From Microglena sp. YARC (taxonomy: Eukaryota; Chlorophyta; Chlorophyceae; Chlamydomonadales; Chlamydomonadaceae), in contig CM039466.1 in assembly GCA_022414725.1 (NCBI GenBank), positions 31,986,319 through 32,050,318 of the forward strand: a DNA stretch of 64,000 bases. The letters run 5' to 3'. A program made the translations under genes and the position numbers. A model generated the notes under the pieces. That model saw nothing but the letters and a program-made list of their open reading frames with translations. It did not search any database and was not told the DNA's origin. Positions 53,958-64,000 of this stretch are shown here, in pieces; the stretch's first letter is position 1; each line of letters opens with the position of its first letter.

Positions 53958-54957
53958 NNNNNNNNNNNNNNNNNNNNNNNNNNNNNNNNNNNNNNNNNNN
54001 NNNNNNNNNNNNNNNNNNNNNNNNNNNNNNNNNNNNNNNNNNNNNNNNNNNNNNNNNNNNNNNNNNNNNNNNNNNNNNNNNNNNNNNNNNNNNNNNNNNN
54101 NNNNNNNNNNNNNNNNNNNNNNNNNNNNNNNNNNNNNNNNNNNNNNNNNNNNNNNNNNNNNNNNNNNNNNNNNNNNNNNNNNNNNNNNNNNNNNNNNNNN
54201 NNNNNNNNNNNNNNNNNNNNNNNNNNNNNNNNNNNNNNNNNNNNNNNNNNNNNNNNNNNNNNNNNNNNNNNNNNNNNNNNNNNNNNNNNNNNNNNNNNNN
54301 NNNNNNNNNNNNNNNNNNNNNNNNNNNNNNNNNNNNNNNNNNNNNNNNNNNNNNNNNNNNNNNNNNNNNNNNNNNNNNNNNNNNNNNNNNNNNNNNNNNN
54401 NNNNNNNNNNNNNNNNNNNNNNNNNNNNNNNNNNNNNNNNNNNNNNNNNNNNNNNNNNNNNNNNNNNNNNNNNNNNNNNNNNNNNNNNNNNNNNNNNNNN
54501 NNNNNNNNNNNNNNNNNNNNNNNNNNNNNNNNNNNNNNNNNNNNNNNNNNNNNNNNNNNNNNNNNNNNNNNNNNNNNNNNNNNNNNNNNNNNNNNNNNNN
54601 NNNNNNNNNNNNNNNNNNNNNNNNNNNNNNNNNNNNNNNNNNNNNNNNNNNNNNNNNNNNNNNNNNNNNNNNNNNNNNNNNNNNNNNNNNNNNNNNNNNN
54701 NNNNNNNNNNNNNNNNNNNNNNNNNNNNNNNNNNNNNNNNNNNNNNNNNNNNNNNNNNNNNNNNNNNNNNNNNNNNNNNNNNNNNNNNNNNNNNNNNNNN
54801 NNNNNNNNNNNNNNNNNNNNNNNNNNNNNNNNNNNNNNNNNNNNNNNNNNNNNNNNNNNNNNNNNNNNNNNNNNNNNNNNNNNNNNNNNNNNNNNNNNNN
54901 NNNNNNNNNNNNNNNNNNNNNNNNNNNNNNNNNNNNNNNNNNNNNNNNNNNNNNNNN
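53958..54957. other. Assembly gap, exactly 1000 N
   Basis: Second placeholder gap of 1000 N, closing the gene-bearing contig. Confidence 0.99.
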
Positions 54958-56600
54958 AGCCAGGGTAATGATCAGTTTATAACATCCAGAATTAAGCAGA
55001 TTTTCTGTTGGGGTTTCCTTTCTCTCGTGGGAGAGGGCCCCATGCAGGGCTCCCCCCATGGCTCAGCACATGCTGAGAAGATCCCATTGGACACTGAGTG
55101 TGCGAGACATCCCCCAGACTCTACCAGCAAAGCCCCAGTGGCATGACCAGCCTCCCAAGTCCTTCGCACATTCTTCCATGCCCCGCACACCTTCTTTACT
55201 GGAAGTAGGTACGCAGAGGTTTGTGAGCCCCTTGATAAGCTGCCGCCTTTCTCACCTTCCTCCTCCAAGTACTCACCCCCCTTCTCCATGGTAAATGCCG
55301 GCCAATGGGGCGATGCGGGGTCCATGAAAAAGCTTATGGTGCATTGGTCCTTGGGCGCCCACTGGCCGAATTAACGCTGACCTTTCCAGGCGGCTCTCTC
55401 ATTCTGGCAACTTCACTGGGAGTGGGGACAGCGCAGGGATCCCATCCCCTATCCTCTGCTCTCCCTCTCCCGCATCTTCACAACCGCCGCCTTAAATTCT
55501 TCCAACGTTCCTCCACATGCGGCACAGGCATTGGCTCCTGAGGTCCATCCTTATCAGCGCCGGCTACAAAGACAATTCCTGCCCACTTTCCAACTTCCCT
55601 TGTTGCTCCGTCCCGGAGGCAGTCATTATCCTCCGCTACAGTCCTTGGCGTGAACGCCAACGCTAGGCCGTCTTCATCGTGGATATCAATCCCACCCCCC
55701 AGAAACCCCTTCCTCCACCGGCTTGCCACCTTTTCTCCCCTCCCTCTCCCTCCCCTGGATAGACCCCCCTTCAAGAACCTTCTGGATCAAATCTCTCTCT
55801 TTCCCCCTCCCCTCCCAATTCTGCCTCGTTCCCCACTCTCCACCACATCCGCCTCAACCTCTTCTCCAGGGGCCCTTCTGCTTCTACCCTCCCCTTTACT
55901 CCCCTCCCCTCCTCTCCTCCCTACTCCTCCTCCCCACCCCCCTCACTTCCCTTCCCTTCTTCCAGACATGGAACCGCCATCGGGCCCACCGCATATGTAC
56001 TCCTTCTCATTATCTCCATTTCCCTGTCCCTCCCACCGTCCAAGTCCACACCACTCTCAACCCACCTCCCTTCTCAACATGGCCACACACATTCCCCTCT
56101 CCAACAGCCCCTACATGTTTCCCTCTACTGAGGCACTCCTTCATGCCCGGTTTCTCAGAGCTCGCCCCAGGTTACAATCTTTTTCAAGCCTTCCTCCTGT
56201 CGGAGACACACACAGGCCCAGTGACTTCAGCACCCCATCGACAGCATACCGCCAACACTGAAACCCCAGGAATACAAACCCCACCCCTTCTTTCAGTGGA
56301 GCACAAGTTTCATACTCACGTTTCAGATCCACAGCACAGCTCATGCCCCTTAGTAAAAAAAAAAATCCACATCATCAGGTTGCAGAATTATATCTTAGGC
56401 CGCAACTACAGCATCCAGAAGCAGCACATCTCTCTAGCACTTTCTTCAGCATCAGCTCCTTCCTCCACGTTTCTAGTCCAGCATCTGCCCATCAAGAAAC
56501 AATCACCACGCATTAGATTCACAACCAACATCAGTTTGCACATCCCACTCCAAGATATGTTTCGCTTCAGGTTCCAACCATCATTCAGTCCCTCAGCCCT
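54958..56600. other. C/T-rich host-type sequence, no supported gene
   Basis: Long plus-strand open frames (55650-56607) come from pyrimidine-rich DNA that encodes runs of Pro, Ser and Leu in all frames. No motif or intron structure supports a gene. Confidence 0.55.
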
Positions 56601-57130
56601 CAGCTAAGCCTCAGCCCTCAAGCTCAGCCTCAGCCTGCAGCTCAGCCTCACCACAGCCTCAGCCTCAGTCCTCAGCCTCAGCCTCAGCCTCAGCCCTCAA
56701 GCCTCAGCCTACGCTCAGTCCTCAGCCCTCAGCCTCAGCCTCAGCACTCAGCCTCAGCCTCAGCCTTCACGCCTCAGCCTCAGCCTCAGCCTCAGCCTCA
56801 GCCTCAGCCTCAGCCCTCAGCCTCAGCCTCAGCCTCAGGCCTCAGCCTCAGCCTTCAGCTCAGCCTCAGCCTCAGCCTCAGCCTCAGCCCTCAGCCATCG
56901 CCTCGAGCTCAGCCTCAGCCTCAGCCTCAGCCTCAGCCTCAGCCTCAGCCTCAGCCTCCCTCAGCCTCAGCTCAGCCTCAGCCTCAGCCTCAGCCTCAGC
57001 CTCAGCCTCACCATCAAGCCACAGCCACAGCCTCAAGCCACACGCCCTCACCTCAGCATCAGCATCAGTATCAGCTCTAGCATCAAGCTCCAGCTCCCTC
57101 AGCCTGCGTCATCAAGCAGCCTAAAGCTTA
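56600..57130. repeat. (CAGCCT)n microsatellite region
   Basis: Over 500 bp dominated by cagcct hexamers with interruptions (cagccct, cagcat, cagctc), decaying towards 57400 into scattered cagcatcag trimers. Confidence 0.95.
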
Positions 57131-59749
57131 GCCTCAGTCTCAGCCTCAGAGTCAGCACAACAATTATGCATCTGTATTAGTTCTAGAATCAGCTCCCCTC
57201 AGCCTCAGCATCAGCATCAGACCAAGCAACACTAGCATTTAGCAAAACGCATCACCAATCAGGCACCTCAGCAACCGCCTCAGCACCAGCATCAGGAATC
57301 AGCATCATCATCGCAGCTCCATCGCCTCCCCTCAGCAAGCCCTTCAACCTAGCACAGCAAACAGCATCAGCATCGCATCAGTAAGCTAAAGAGCTCAAAA
57401 AAAATACTCCATAACAAAACCAACGCTGCATAGCACAGGCACCTGCAGTAGGAGCCTTGGTTCAGCCACCAAACCGACAGCAACATCGGTCTCGGCTTTT
57501 TAAACAACCGCTGCATTGGTACAATATCAGCATCACTTGCTTTTAAAACACCTGCACTGGCTTACACAGCTTTTGCCACCGGTAGAGGAATCGGATCTTC
57601 CTACAGCAGCAGATGTTTTGGACACACAGTAGCAGAATCGTGTTGAACACCACAGAGCAACACGCTTGGTACCTCACACAATCTCGCTTTTTTTTTTTTT
57701 TTTTTTATAGCATCCTCCCCCCCCCATCCTCCGTCCCTTTAAACTCCTGCACTAGCAGAGTCTCCATCTTCCCCCTGTCCAAGATCTCTTCCCTATAACA
57801 TCGCTCCCATCCCTATCCTCATCCCTCGTCAAACCCCCCTTTAAAAACTCATCTCCTCCAGAGTCTCCCTCTACCCCCAGCTCAAGGTCCTCCTATCTCC
57901 GCCGCGCCTTCCTCCTCGCGACCGCCATCGCTTACCCGAACCCCCGTTCCATCTCTGATCGCAGCAGCTGCTCTGTGCTGCGGCCATCTTCAAGGGCAAA
58001 CCAAGAACTGCCTTCCTGCCCATACATTTTCCCTTTCTTTTCACCTCCTCCTCTCCCTGTCCTCCCTCTTCCTTGCCAGCCCACTGGCCACCCGACAGTC
58101 CCTCTCCCACACCCCTTCCCTTACCTCTCTCCGCATCACCCACCCACCTCCGCCACCAGCCAAATCTGGATCTCTCTATTAGACAACCAGCAGAATCCAA
58201 CTTTGCCTGCCCCATTTGTCTCAACCCTTTGGGACCGAGTCCCCCTTATTGGACCACCTTTGTCGCAACTCCTCCAATTCACATGTCTTTCTTCCCAGCA
58301 TACCTCTCTCTCTGATATGTCCCTTGGTCAACCCCGCAAATTTCTGCACGCTTAAAGTATCAGCGGCAACACAAGCCCGGGAATCACACCAGGGGAGAAA
58401 CCACGAATTGGGGGGGAAATGGGGCCCCAAAGGCAGCATGCCCCCCCTGGGAGTACCGTTTGTCTGCTACCACGCGCAAGGACTTACACCCCTTAAAACT
58501 CCTTTGAGCACATTTCTTGGCTTCGAGAACCGCGAGTGGATAATGGCAGTGCTTCACTGAAGTTAAAGACAACCTCATCACCCGAGGAGCTTCTTCAACA
58601 CACTCCCAGGGCTGCGGGGCAATCTGGCCAGGCGCAAGATTTTTCTTTTGCCTGGTACAGGGCAAACTGAAGGCATCATCCTGATCTTAAGCCCTCACTT
58701 GCCCATCAACAGAATCCTCCGTCCTAAAGCTATCCTGGGTCACAACAGGCCCGCATTCAGCAATCGATGCTTTCATTGGTGGACTCCGTCCATCACATTT
58801 TGTGCGTTCTATGCTCCGGCCTAAGCTGCTTGACAGAGAAGATTATTTTTGAAGCTGCGTGCGTCCCACCCTTCTCACTGGCGGGCGCCTCTTCTTGTTT
58901 GTTTTGGACTTCAACTGCATTCTTTGACCCCCTCGAATGCAGTCTAAACCCTTCCTCAAGGCCTCAATAAATTGAACCCCTAGTCGCATGCAGGGGGCAC
59001 CCTCCCCCTTGCAGACGATCATGAACTACCTACAGCCTTCAAGACATCCGGAGGAACACGCACCCGAGCTGCCAAAGACTTCACTCATTGGACGAATCGC
59101 CAGCTCATCAGGCCGGTAGGGCTGAGAACCGCTGGTCGCTTCAGACTGCCTTCCTAGCCTGCTCTTCACAGCCAGATCCTCGATTTTTCCTACCTCTGGC
59201 TTTATCCTGACCTGTGTCTATAACCCTCTCCTTCCTAGGCATGCTACACCCAGGGGCCAAGGGCTGCCAGGGTTCCTCCCTGCCTCCCTACTCAACATTC
59301 GATAAAGCATGTGATGAGCGTCTTACGATTCAGACATCGTAACAAATGGGACAACTGAAGGGAGTTATTCGCAGGAGCAGTTGGGCCATTTACAAGAAGC
59401 ATCGCCGTGCCCACCAGCGTGCGGCCGCTTAGCAGAGGACGACGCCCGGCAGAATTCTACAGGTGCAAAATTTTTCTCCCCGATGCAATTTCTTTCTTGG
59501 CACGCCTCAACATAGCCAAGGCTTAAGGCGATTAGCAGCCACTCGCTTTGGCAGCAACTCCTTGCTCCAATGCTCAAAGCTCTACCTATCCTCTGAGCAC
59601 ACTTTTGGGGATTCATCTCCTTCTACTTCCACCACCTTTCCGTTCCCCTCCGCCCTCGTCACATCAAGCTCATCATCAGCTTCCTGTTGTTTACCTGCCA
59701 GAAACCAGTCTTTTAGGTTTTCGCTTTGGCTTCCAGTCGTCTTTCTTCT
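57131..59749. other. Host-type sequence without genes
   Basis: Includes a poly(T) run at 57688-57706, another pyrimidine-rich stretch (57710-58150) and unremarkable sequence. Open frames are short and compositionally biased. No RNA gene recognised. Confidence 0.5.
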
Positions 59750-60262
59750 TTTCTGGGTTGCTCATGCTTTTGGCTTGTTTCCGCGTTTTCCTTAGTTTGC
59801 TTCCCTAGTTCAGTTCTATCCCTTAGTTGCCTCTTAGTTGCCCCCTCAGTTGCCCCTTAGTCCCCCCCCCCCCTACCCCCCCTTTTTCTCTTAGGTTTCT
59901 TCGCATAGATTTCTTTTAGTCCTCTCCTTAGTTTCGCATCTCCTCTTTCAGTCCTTCTGATCCGGTGACTGTTAGAGGTTGCCACATGTTTTGTGCCCCC
60001 CTTCATAGGTCTTTTTTCTTAGTAAGTCCTAGCCCCTTCTCTTAGGCTTCCTGTTTTGGCATCTTCCTTGCCTTGTTTGTTCTTCTGTTCCCTGTCCTCG
60101 TACTTCAAAGACTTAATTCGCCAGGTGGTGTCCCGTCCTTAGCTGTCCCTTATGCTGTTCTTGCTCCTTTTTTCTTGGTCTTTTATCCTTGGTCACAAAG
60201 GGCTAGGTTTTTATCAGTTTGCGCCTTTTTCTGGTTCCCCCCTTATTAAAAAAAAAAAAATC
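59750..60262 (+). repeat. Second copy of the dispersed T/C-rich repeat, ending in an A run
   Basis: 59750-60130 parallels 1245-1680. It is followed by ggtcacaaagggctag...tttttctggttcccccc and an A run at 60248-60261, the same tail as the SINE-like copies at 2505 and 63185. The T/C-rich part and the tail may therefore belong to one longer retroelement. Confidence 0.6.
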
Positions 60263-62814
60263 CAGCGCTCCAGGGCCACCCCAGCAAATCCACCCCCTTT
60301 TCTGTGGCTGACCTCATCTTCAATGATAGGAGTCAACATAGAACTGGAGTATGCTCGGGACTTTTTTAATAGTGCTGAATTCCTCTTTGGACTGTACGTC
60401 CAAACCCTCTCATCAACTCAGGCTAACCAGTGGTCTTCTGCTCACATACCTCCCTTGTCCCTCCCCCCTAGTTATGCAGCCCCTTGCAGAAGGCGTCACA
60501 AAAAAAAAAAATGGCGATGGCCTTGATCTCATCAGAGGAGATGGACCCTTGGATCCGCGTCTGCTTCTCGAGGTCCAGCCCAGGTTATGAACGGACTTCT
60601 TTGAAGTCTACAATGCGGTTCATGCAGAACTGTCCCGATTCTTTTAAAGGGTTTTCAACTCTGCCTTCCATGGGGGATGCAAGTTAAATACAACCGCCCC
60701 CCTAGCACCCTCTTCAGGGAACTATCTGCCTCCGTCTCACAAGACTGGTCAGCCTAAGACTCCCCTCGCAGGTTACCGTCCCCTATCACCCTTCTCAATT
60801 GCGGACCTTTAGCTGACACCCAACCCGTTCACGACAATCCAATAACGACTGTCAGCATCATCATAATCATCTTAGGCTCTTGCACGGCGCTTTGACCACT
60901 TTCCGCGGCATTGCAATCCCACCTTGCGACCCTTTCCGGCAAAGCTATGTTGCTACTTGCGCGTTCACTTAGAAACCGAAGTTTTATCTTCCTATTGTTC
61001 CTAGAACAAATTGTAACTCATTCTACTATCAATACTCTTGTTCCAGAACCTCCACAGGATTCAAAGTCTTGCGTCTCCAAGCCCTGTCGTTACCCCGACT
61101 CCGGAAAAACCTGTCTACCTACTGTCCGGCCTCCAGTAACCCTCAACCCCGAGCCATTGACAACCCCCGTCTGCCGGACTTCAGAAGGAGACTCCGGTCA
61201 ACCCCTCTCCTTTCGCCTCGACTCCCAACCTGCCGGCCGTAAAGTCCAAACCCCTCGGAACGGGTGAGACGTCCCCGTCAGTACTGACGACGGTGCTTCC
61301 AACCCTCGGTAACGTGGCTAACCAAAAGAGTACAGAACACCCCATCACTTTGTACCCACCACCCCTGCCAGGGCTTTAGATTTGTTTTCTGGACAGACAC
61401 AAAGCTAACCACGGGACATTACCCTAGGGACGCTTTCTCACACATTGAGCCCCAGCAAGCAAAGCGATCACTTTGGGCAGCGAACCCATAGCCCATTTGC
61501 TGCTGATTGGATGAAAGTCTGTACACATATAGTTTGGACTAAATTTAACCAGACAACATACCTGCTGTGGACCATAGTCTGGAACTAATTACGCACATTC
61601 TAACAAACACGCATACATACTCCATAACAATACTGATCAAACTATAGATCGGGCCGCACTTGTCTCATTGCTCCTCCCTACGTTACGAGTAGACGCAACT
61701 CACTAGCAGCCCCTAGAGGATTTAGAACCCACCCACACTTGCGGTCCCACCCAAGACTTCAAAAAATCAGAACTACTCTGATCCCTGCCTTTGTGAATCT
61801 CACAACACACCAGCAACCACATCTGCCTGTAAAGAGAAACCATCACAATAACCTAGTCAATTTTGAGCCGCGCCTCTCAACTCAGAGACAGTAAACGGTA
61901 ACCGGTACCCGTACTTCTGAATAATTGAGACGGCTATTACTGGACTTGCTGATTAGGAGATACAAAACGACTTGCTGATACAACGACTTGCTGATACCAA
62001 CATACCCAAACATTCCAACTCATACCAAGAATTTGCATCCATTAACCAAACAAATCCACCCATTCATTGGACCAACTGCTCTTATACTAATCAGTTGCCC
62101 ACCCTTCCCACCGTGCGTAGGAATACCTGATCATCAAGTTCTTTCGGAGAGAACTACCCACCACCTCGCTAGGTAGGGCATTCTCCCTCACTTTCTGACC
62201 TCAGACCTATCCCTTACGCCATCCGGCACCGCGAAGGGCCGCCGCAATTTTGAGTTGAATCCTTGTTTTCAGATACATCATCCACACTCTTCCAAAAACA
62301 CACGCCGTTAGGCTGCCCACTTTTTGGTTACAACCATGTTTAAGAAACGCCATCTGCATCTTTCAAAAGCACGCCTTGTTTTACTTGCCACTACTATTCG
62401 CGACCACCTACTTAAAACATACAAAAAAATAAGCAATGGGAAGGGCATTTTTTGTATTGGACTCCTGCTCCACCAACTTTCTTTTCAGGACTACAACCTC
62501 TTGAAGAAACCAAGGCAGATAACATCTGCGCTGCTCTACTACAACATACACATTCCTTCAGGTACACATCAAGCCACAAGCCTTGATAAATACGTGGAAC
62601 AAACCACCGCCTGATCAACTAACACAACACACAATTGAGAGGACACGAGGACAATCAGAGCTTGGCTGCAAGAAGCAGAAAGCACGCTCAGACGCAACTG
62701 ATCAAGGCAACTAAGCTCAATCAGACGTTACTTGCCGAAGAAGCCTCTCAGACATAAGTAACACTTATTCTGAACATTCCATCACAAATCAACTAGCATA
62801 ATTACATCTGCATA
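60263..62814. other. Host-type sequence without supported genes
   Basis: Unique-looking DNA with short open frames on both strands. None has a recognised motif. No repeats beyond an A run near 60500. Confidence 0.45.
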
Positions 62815-63185
62815 ACGCCCTTAATCTTAAGATCAGCTCCAAGACGTTCGGGTGCGTGCCTTTCCCTTCTTTTTCTGTGTTGCTCTTGGAGGTTTTTCAG
62901 TGGTGTTTTGTTGGTTGGGGAGGAACAGTGTTGCTTGGAGGTGGGGTTTTTGGTGCTCGGAGGCCCTTTGTCCTTTGTCCTCCTAGTAATTAGTTTGTGT
63001 CCCTCGTTCTTTTCGTCCCCTAGTCTTTTCGTCTTTTGTCTTGGATCATTTGTCTTAGCGGACTTTTGGTCCATCTCCTCTAGTCTTCTTCTTTGGTTTT
63101 TCTTCCTTGGTCACATAGGGCTAGTTTTTATCAGATGTTTCCCTTTCCTGGTTCCTCCCTATGGAAAAAAAAAAAAAAAAAAACC
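62815..63185 (+). mobile_element. SINE-like repeat with poly(A) tail, plus orientation
   Basis: About 350 bp matching the reverse complement of 2525-2846 with scattered differences, ending gttcctccctatgg and then about 19 A residues (63164-63183). Confidence 0.7.
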
Positions 63186-63189
63186 CATT

Positions 63190-64000
63190 ATCATAATCAC
63201 CTCCAAACCATCCCCCTAACGATCCCCAACTCACCCCTCCATTGGGGGGCAGCCACCCTGGTACAAGGGGGAGTCATCGGAGATCGACATCCCCCTTCCT
63301 ATGCCCACTTGCCACCACTTTACCAGCCTCAGCCACAGCAGCTGACAATATCAGCCCCCAGCCTTCAGCTCTCGTCCCCCAGCCTTTCTGCTATCAGCCC
63401 CAGCCTTCAGCCCTCGACCCCCAGCCTTTCTACTATTCAGCCCCCAGCCCCCAGCCCCCCCCAGATCACGCAGCTACCAGGCACCTCCAAAAGACAATTC
63501 TGTGGAACCCTACCAACACTAAGCACTCCATCAGACCTTCAGCCATCACCCACACCACTCAAGCCTTGGAGCGGGCAGAGTGGAATGCGCCTAGCCCTTG
63601 GAAGCTCACAACGGCCATTGCTGAACACTCCGCCTTCTCACGTTGCCGTCAATGAGGAAGCTGAGGACAATGCGTACCCACCATTTGCCGCCAGTGCACA
63701 GTCCCTGCAGGGAATTTATAACCTCAGGAGACCTTCACTGGCGCAACTGCGACACAAGCAGCAGGTCCTCCACACATGACCACCAACAACCTTTTCAACT
63801 CAGAAGAGGAAGTAGAAAGCCCCAGCAAAAGACTTGCCCGCACTCCCCGGCAGCTTCCAGATCCCGCACCAGCCAACCAGCTTCCTGCAGTGAGCCAACC
63901 TTTCCGGCAACGGGTCAAGCAGCTCCTCCAACAACAGTGGTTCCCCACTAAGTATTCCCAGTCAGTCACCGCATGGACAGGAGGTAATCCAGGAGGGTGA
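63190..64000 (+). other. Possible coding region at the right edge, partial
   Basis: A plus-strand frame ends at 63779 with VNEEAEDNAYPPFAASAQSLQGIYNLRRPSLAQLR. An ATG at 63776 opens the next frame (MTTNNLFNSEEEVESPSKR) to the window end without a stop, with FRQRVKQLLQQQWFPTKYSQS. Composition is more protein-like than the rest of the flank. It may be the start of a host or retroelement gene; the window ends before it can be judged. Confidence 0.3.

Noticed and set aside
55650..56607. Two long plus-strand ORFs of 203 and 294 codons
   Set aside because: Pyrimidine-rich DNA with few stops; products are Pro/Ser/Leu low complexity without motif.
63093..63300. Coding start within the SINE-like tail
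   Set aside because: The open frame crosses the poly(A) tract of a dispersed repeat, so its 5' part cannot be a genuine gene start.

Overview
The window looks like scaffolded nuclear DNA of a eukaryotic microbe, probably an alga or similar protist. It carries a decayed endogenous giant virus (Nucleocytoviricota-like) segment and many mobile elements. Evidence for a eukaryotic setting is spliceosomal-type introns, a 5'-truncated non-LTR retrotransposon, satellite arrays and poly(A)-tailed dispersed repeats. Evidence for the virus is type IIA topoisomerase, D5-type primase-helicase and XRN-type exonuclease genes, a fibre-like membrane-anchored protein and several small anchored proteins with low-complexity tails. 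The exact host cannot be named from the sequence.

Layout. Positions 1-10215 are host-type repeats: a 151-bp tandem repeat, a 39-bp repeat, a SINE-like copy, and about 17 units of a 422-bp satellite. Two runs of exactly 1000 N (10216-11215 and 53958-54957) isolate a 42.7-kb contig, 11216-53957, which holds every recognisable gene. Positions 54958-64000 are again host-type: C/T-rich, with a CAGCCT microsatellite, the same dispersed repeats as the left flank, and one partial ORF at the right edge.

Inside the contig, in order: unassigned gene remains (11.3-14.1 kb); a frameshifted topoisomerase II (14.5-18.4 kb); a fibre-like gene ended by a LINE (18.5-21.5 kb); an aquaporin gene split by a 15.8-kb nested transposon (22.07-38.83 kb); small viral ORFs and the primase-helicase (38.9-42.9 kb); three minus-strand membrane-anchored proteins (42.8-45.1 kb); a large intron-containing gene of unknown function whose intron holds a MITE (45.8-48.9 kb); an XRN exonuclease pseudogene (49.1-50.8 kb); and decayed ORFs.

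The most interesting object is the transposon. Two copies of one family are nested in opposite orientation (outer 22234-38047, inner 28060-36793). Each has about 28-bp terminal inverted repeats beginning AATGGGCGTTCC, and each is flanked by a perfect 4-bp target duplication (AAAA and AATG). Removing either copy in silico with one duplication joins the interrupted reading frame exactly. The element has two divergent, spliced genes: one with a GHTHxxxDQ block resembling the DUF7869 family, and one basic or acidic protein I cannot assign. Four of its five introns carry a palindromic motif (CTCCCGA-N6-TCGGGAG), expanded in two introns into minisatellites over 0.7 kb long. At least three 170-350 bp MITEs and several relic ends in the viral genes share the same termini, so the family seems to have colonised the viral segment repeatedly.

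Caveat: indel density varies strongly along the window. Some frameshifts may be long-read errors, not biological decay.
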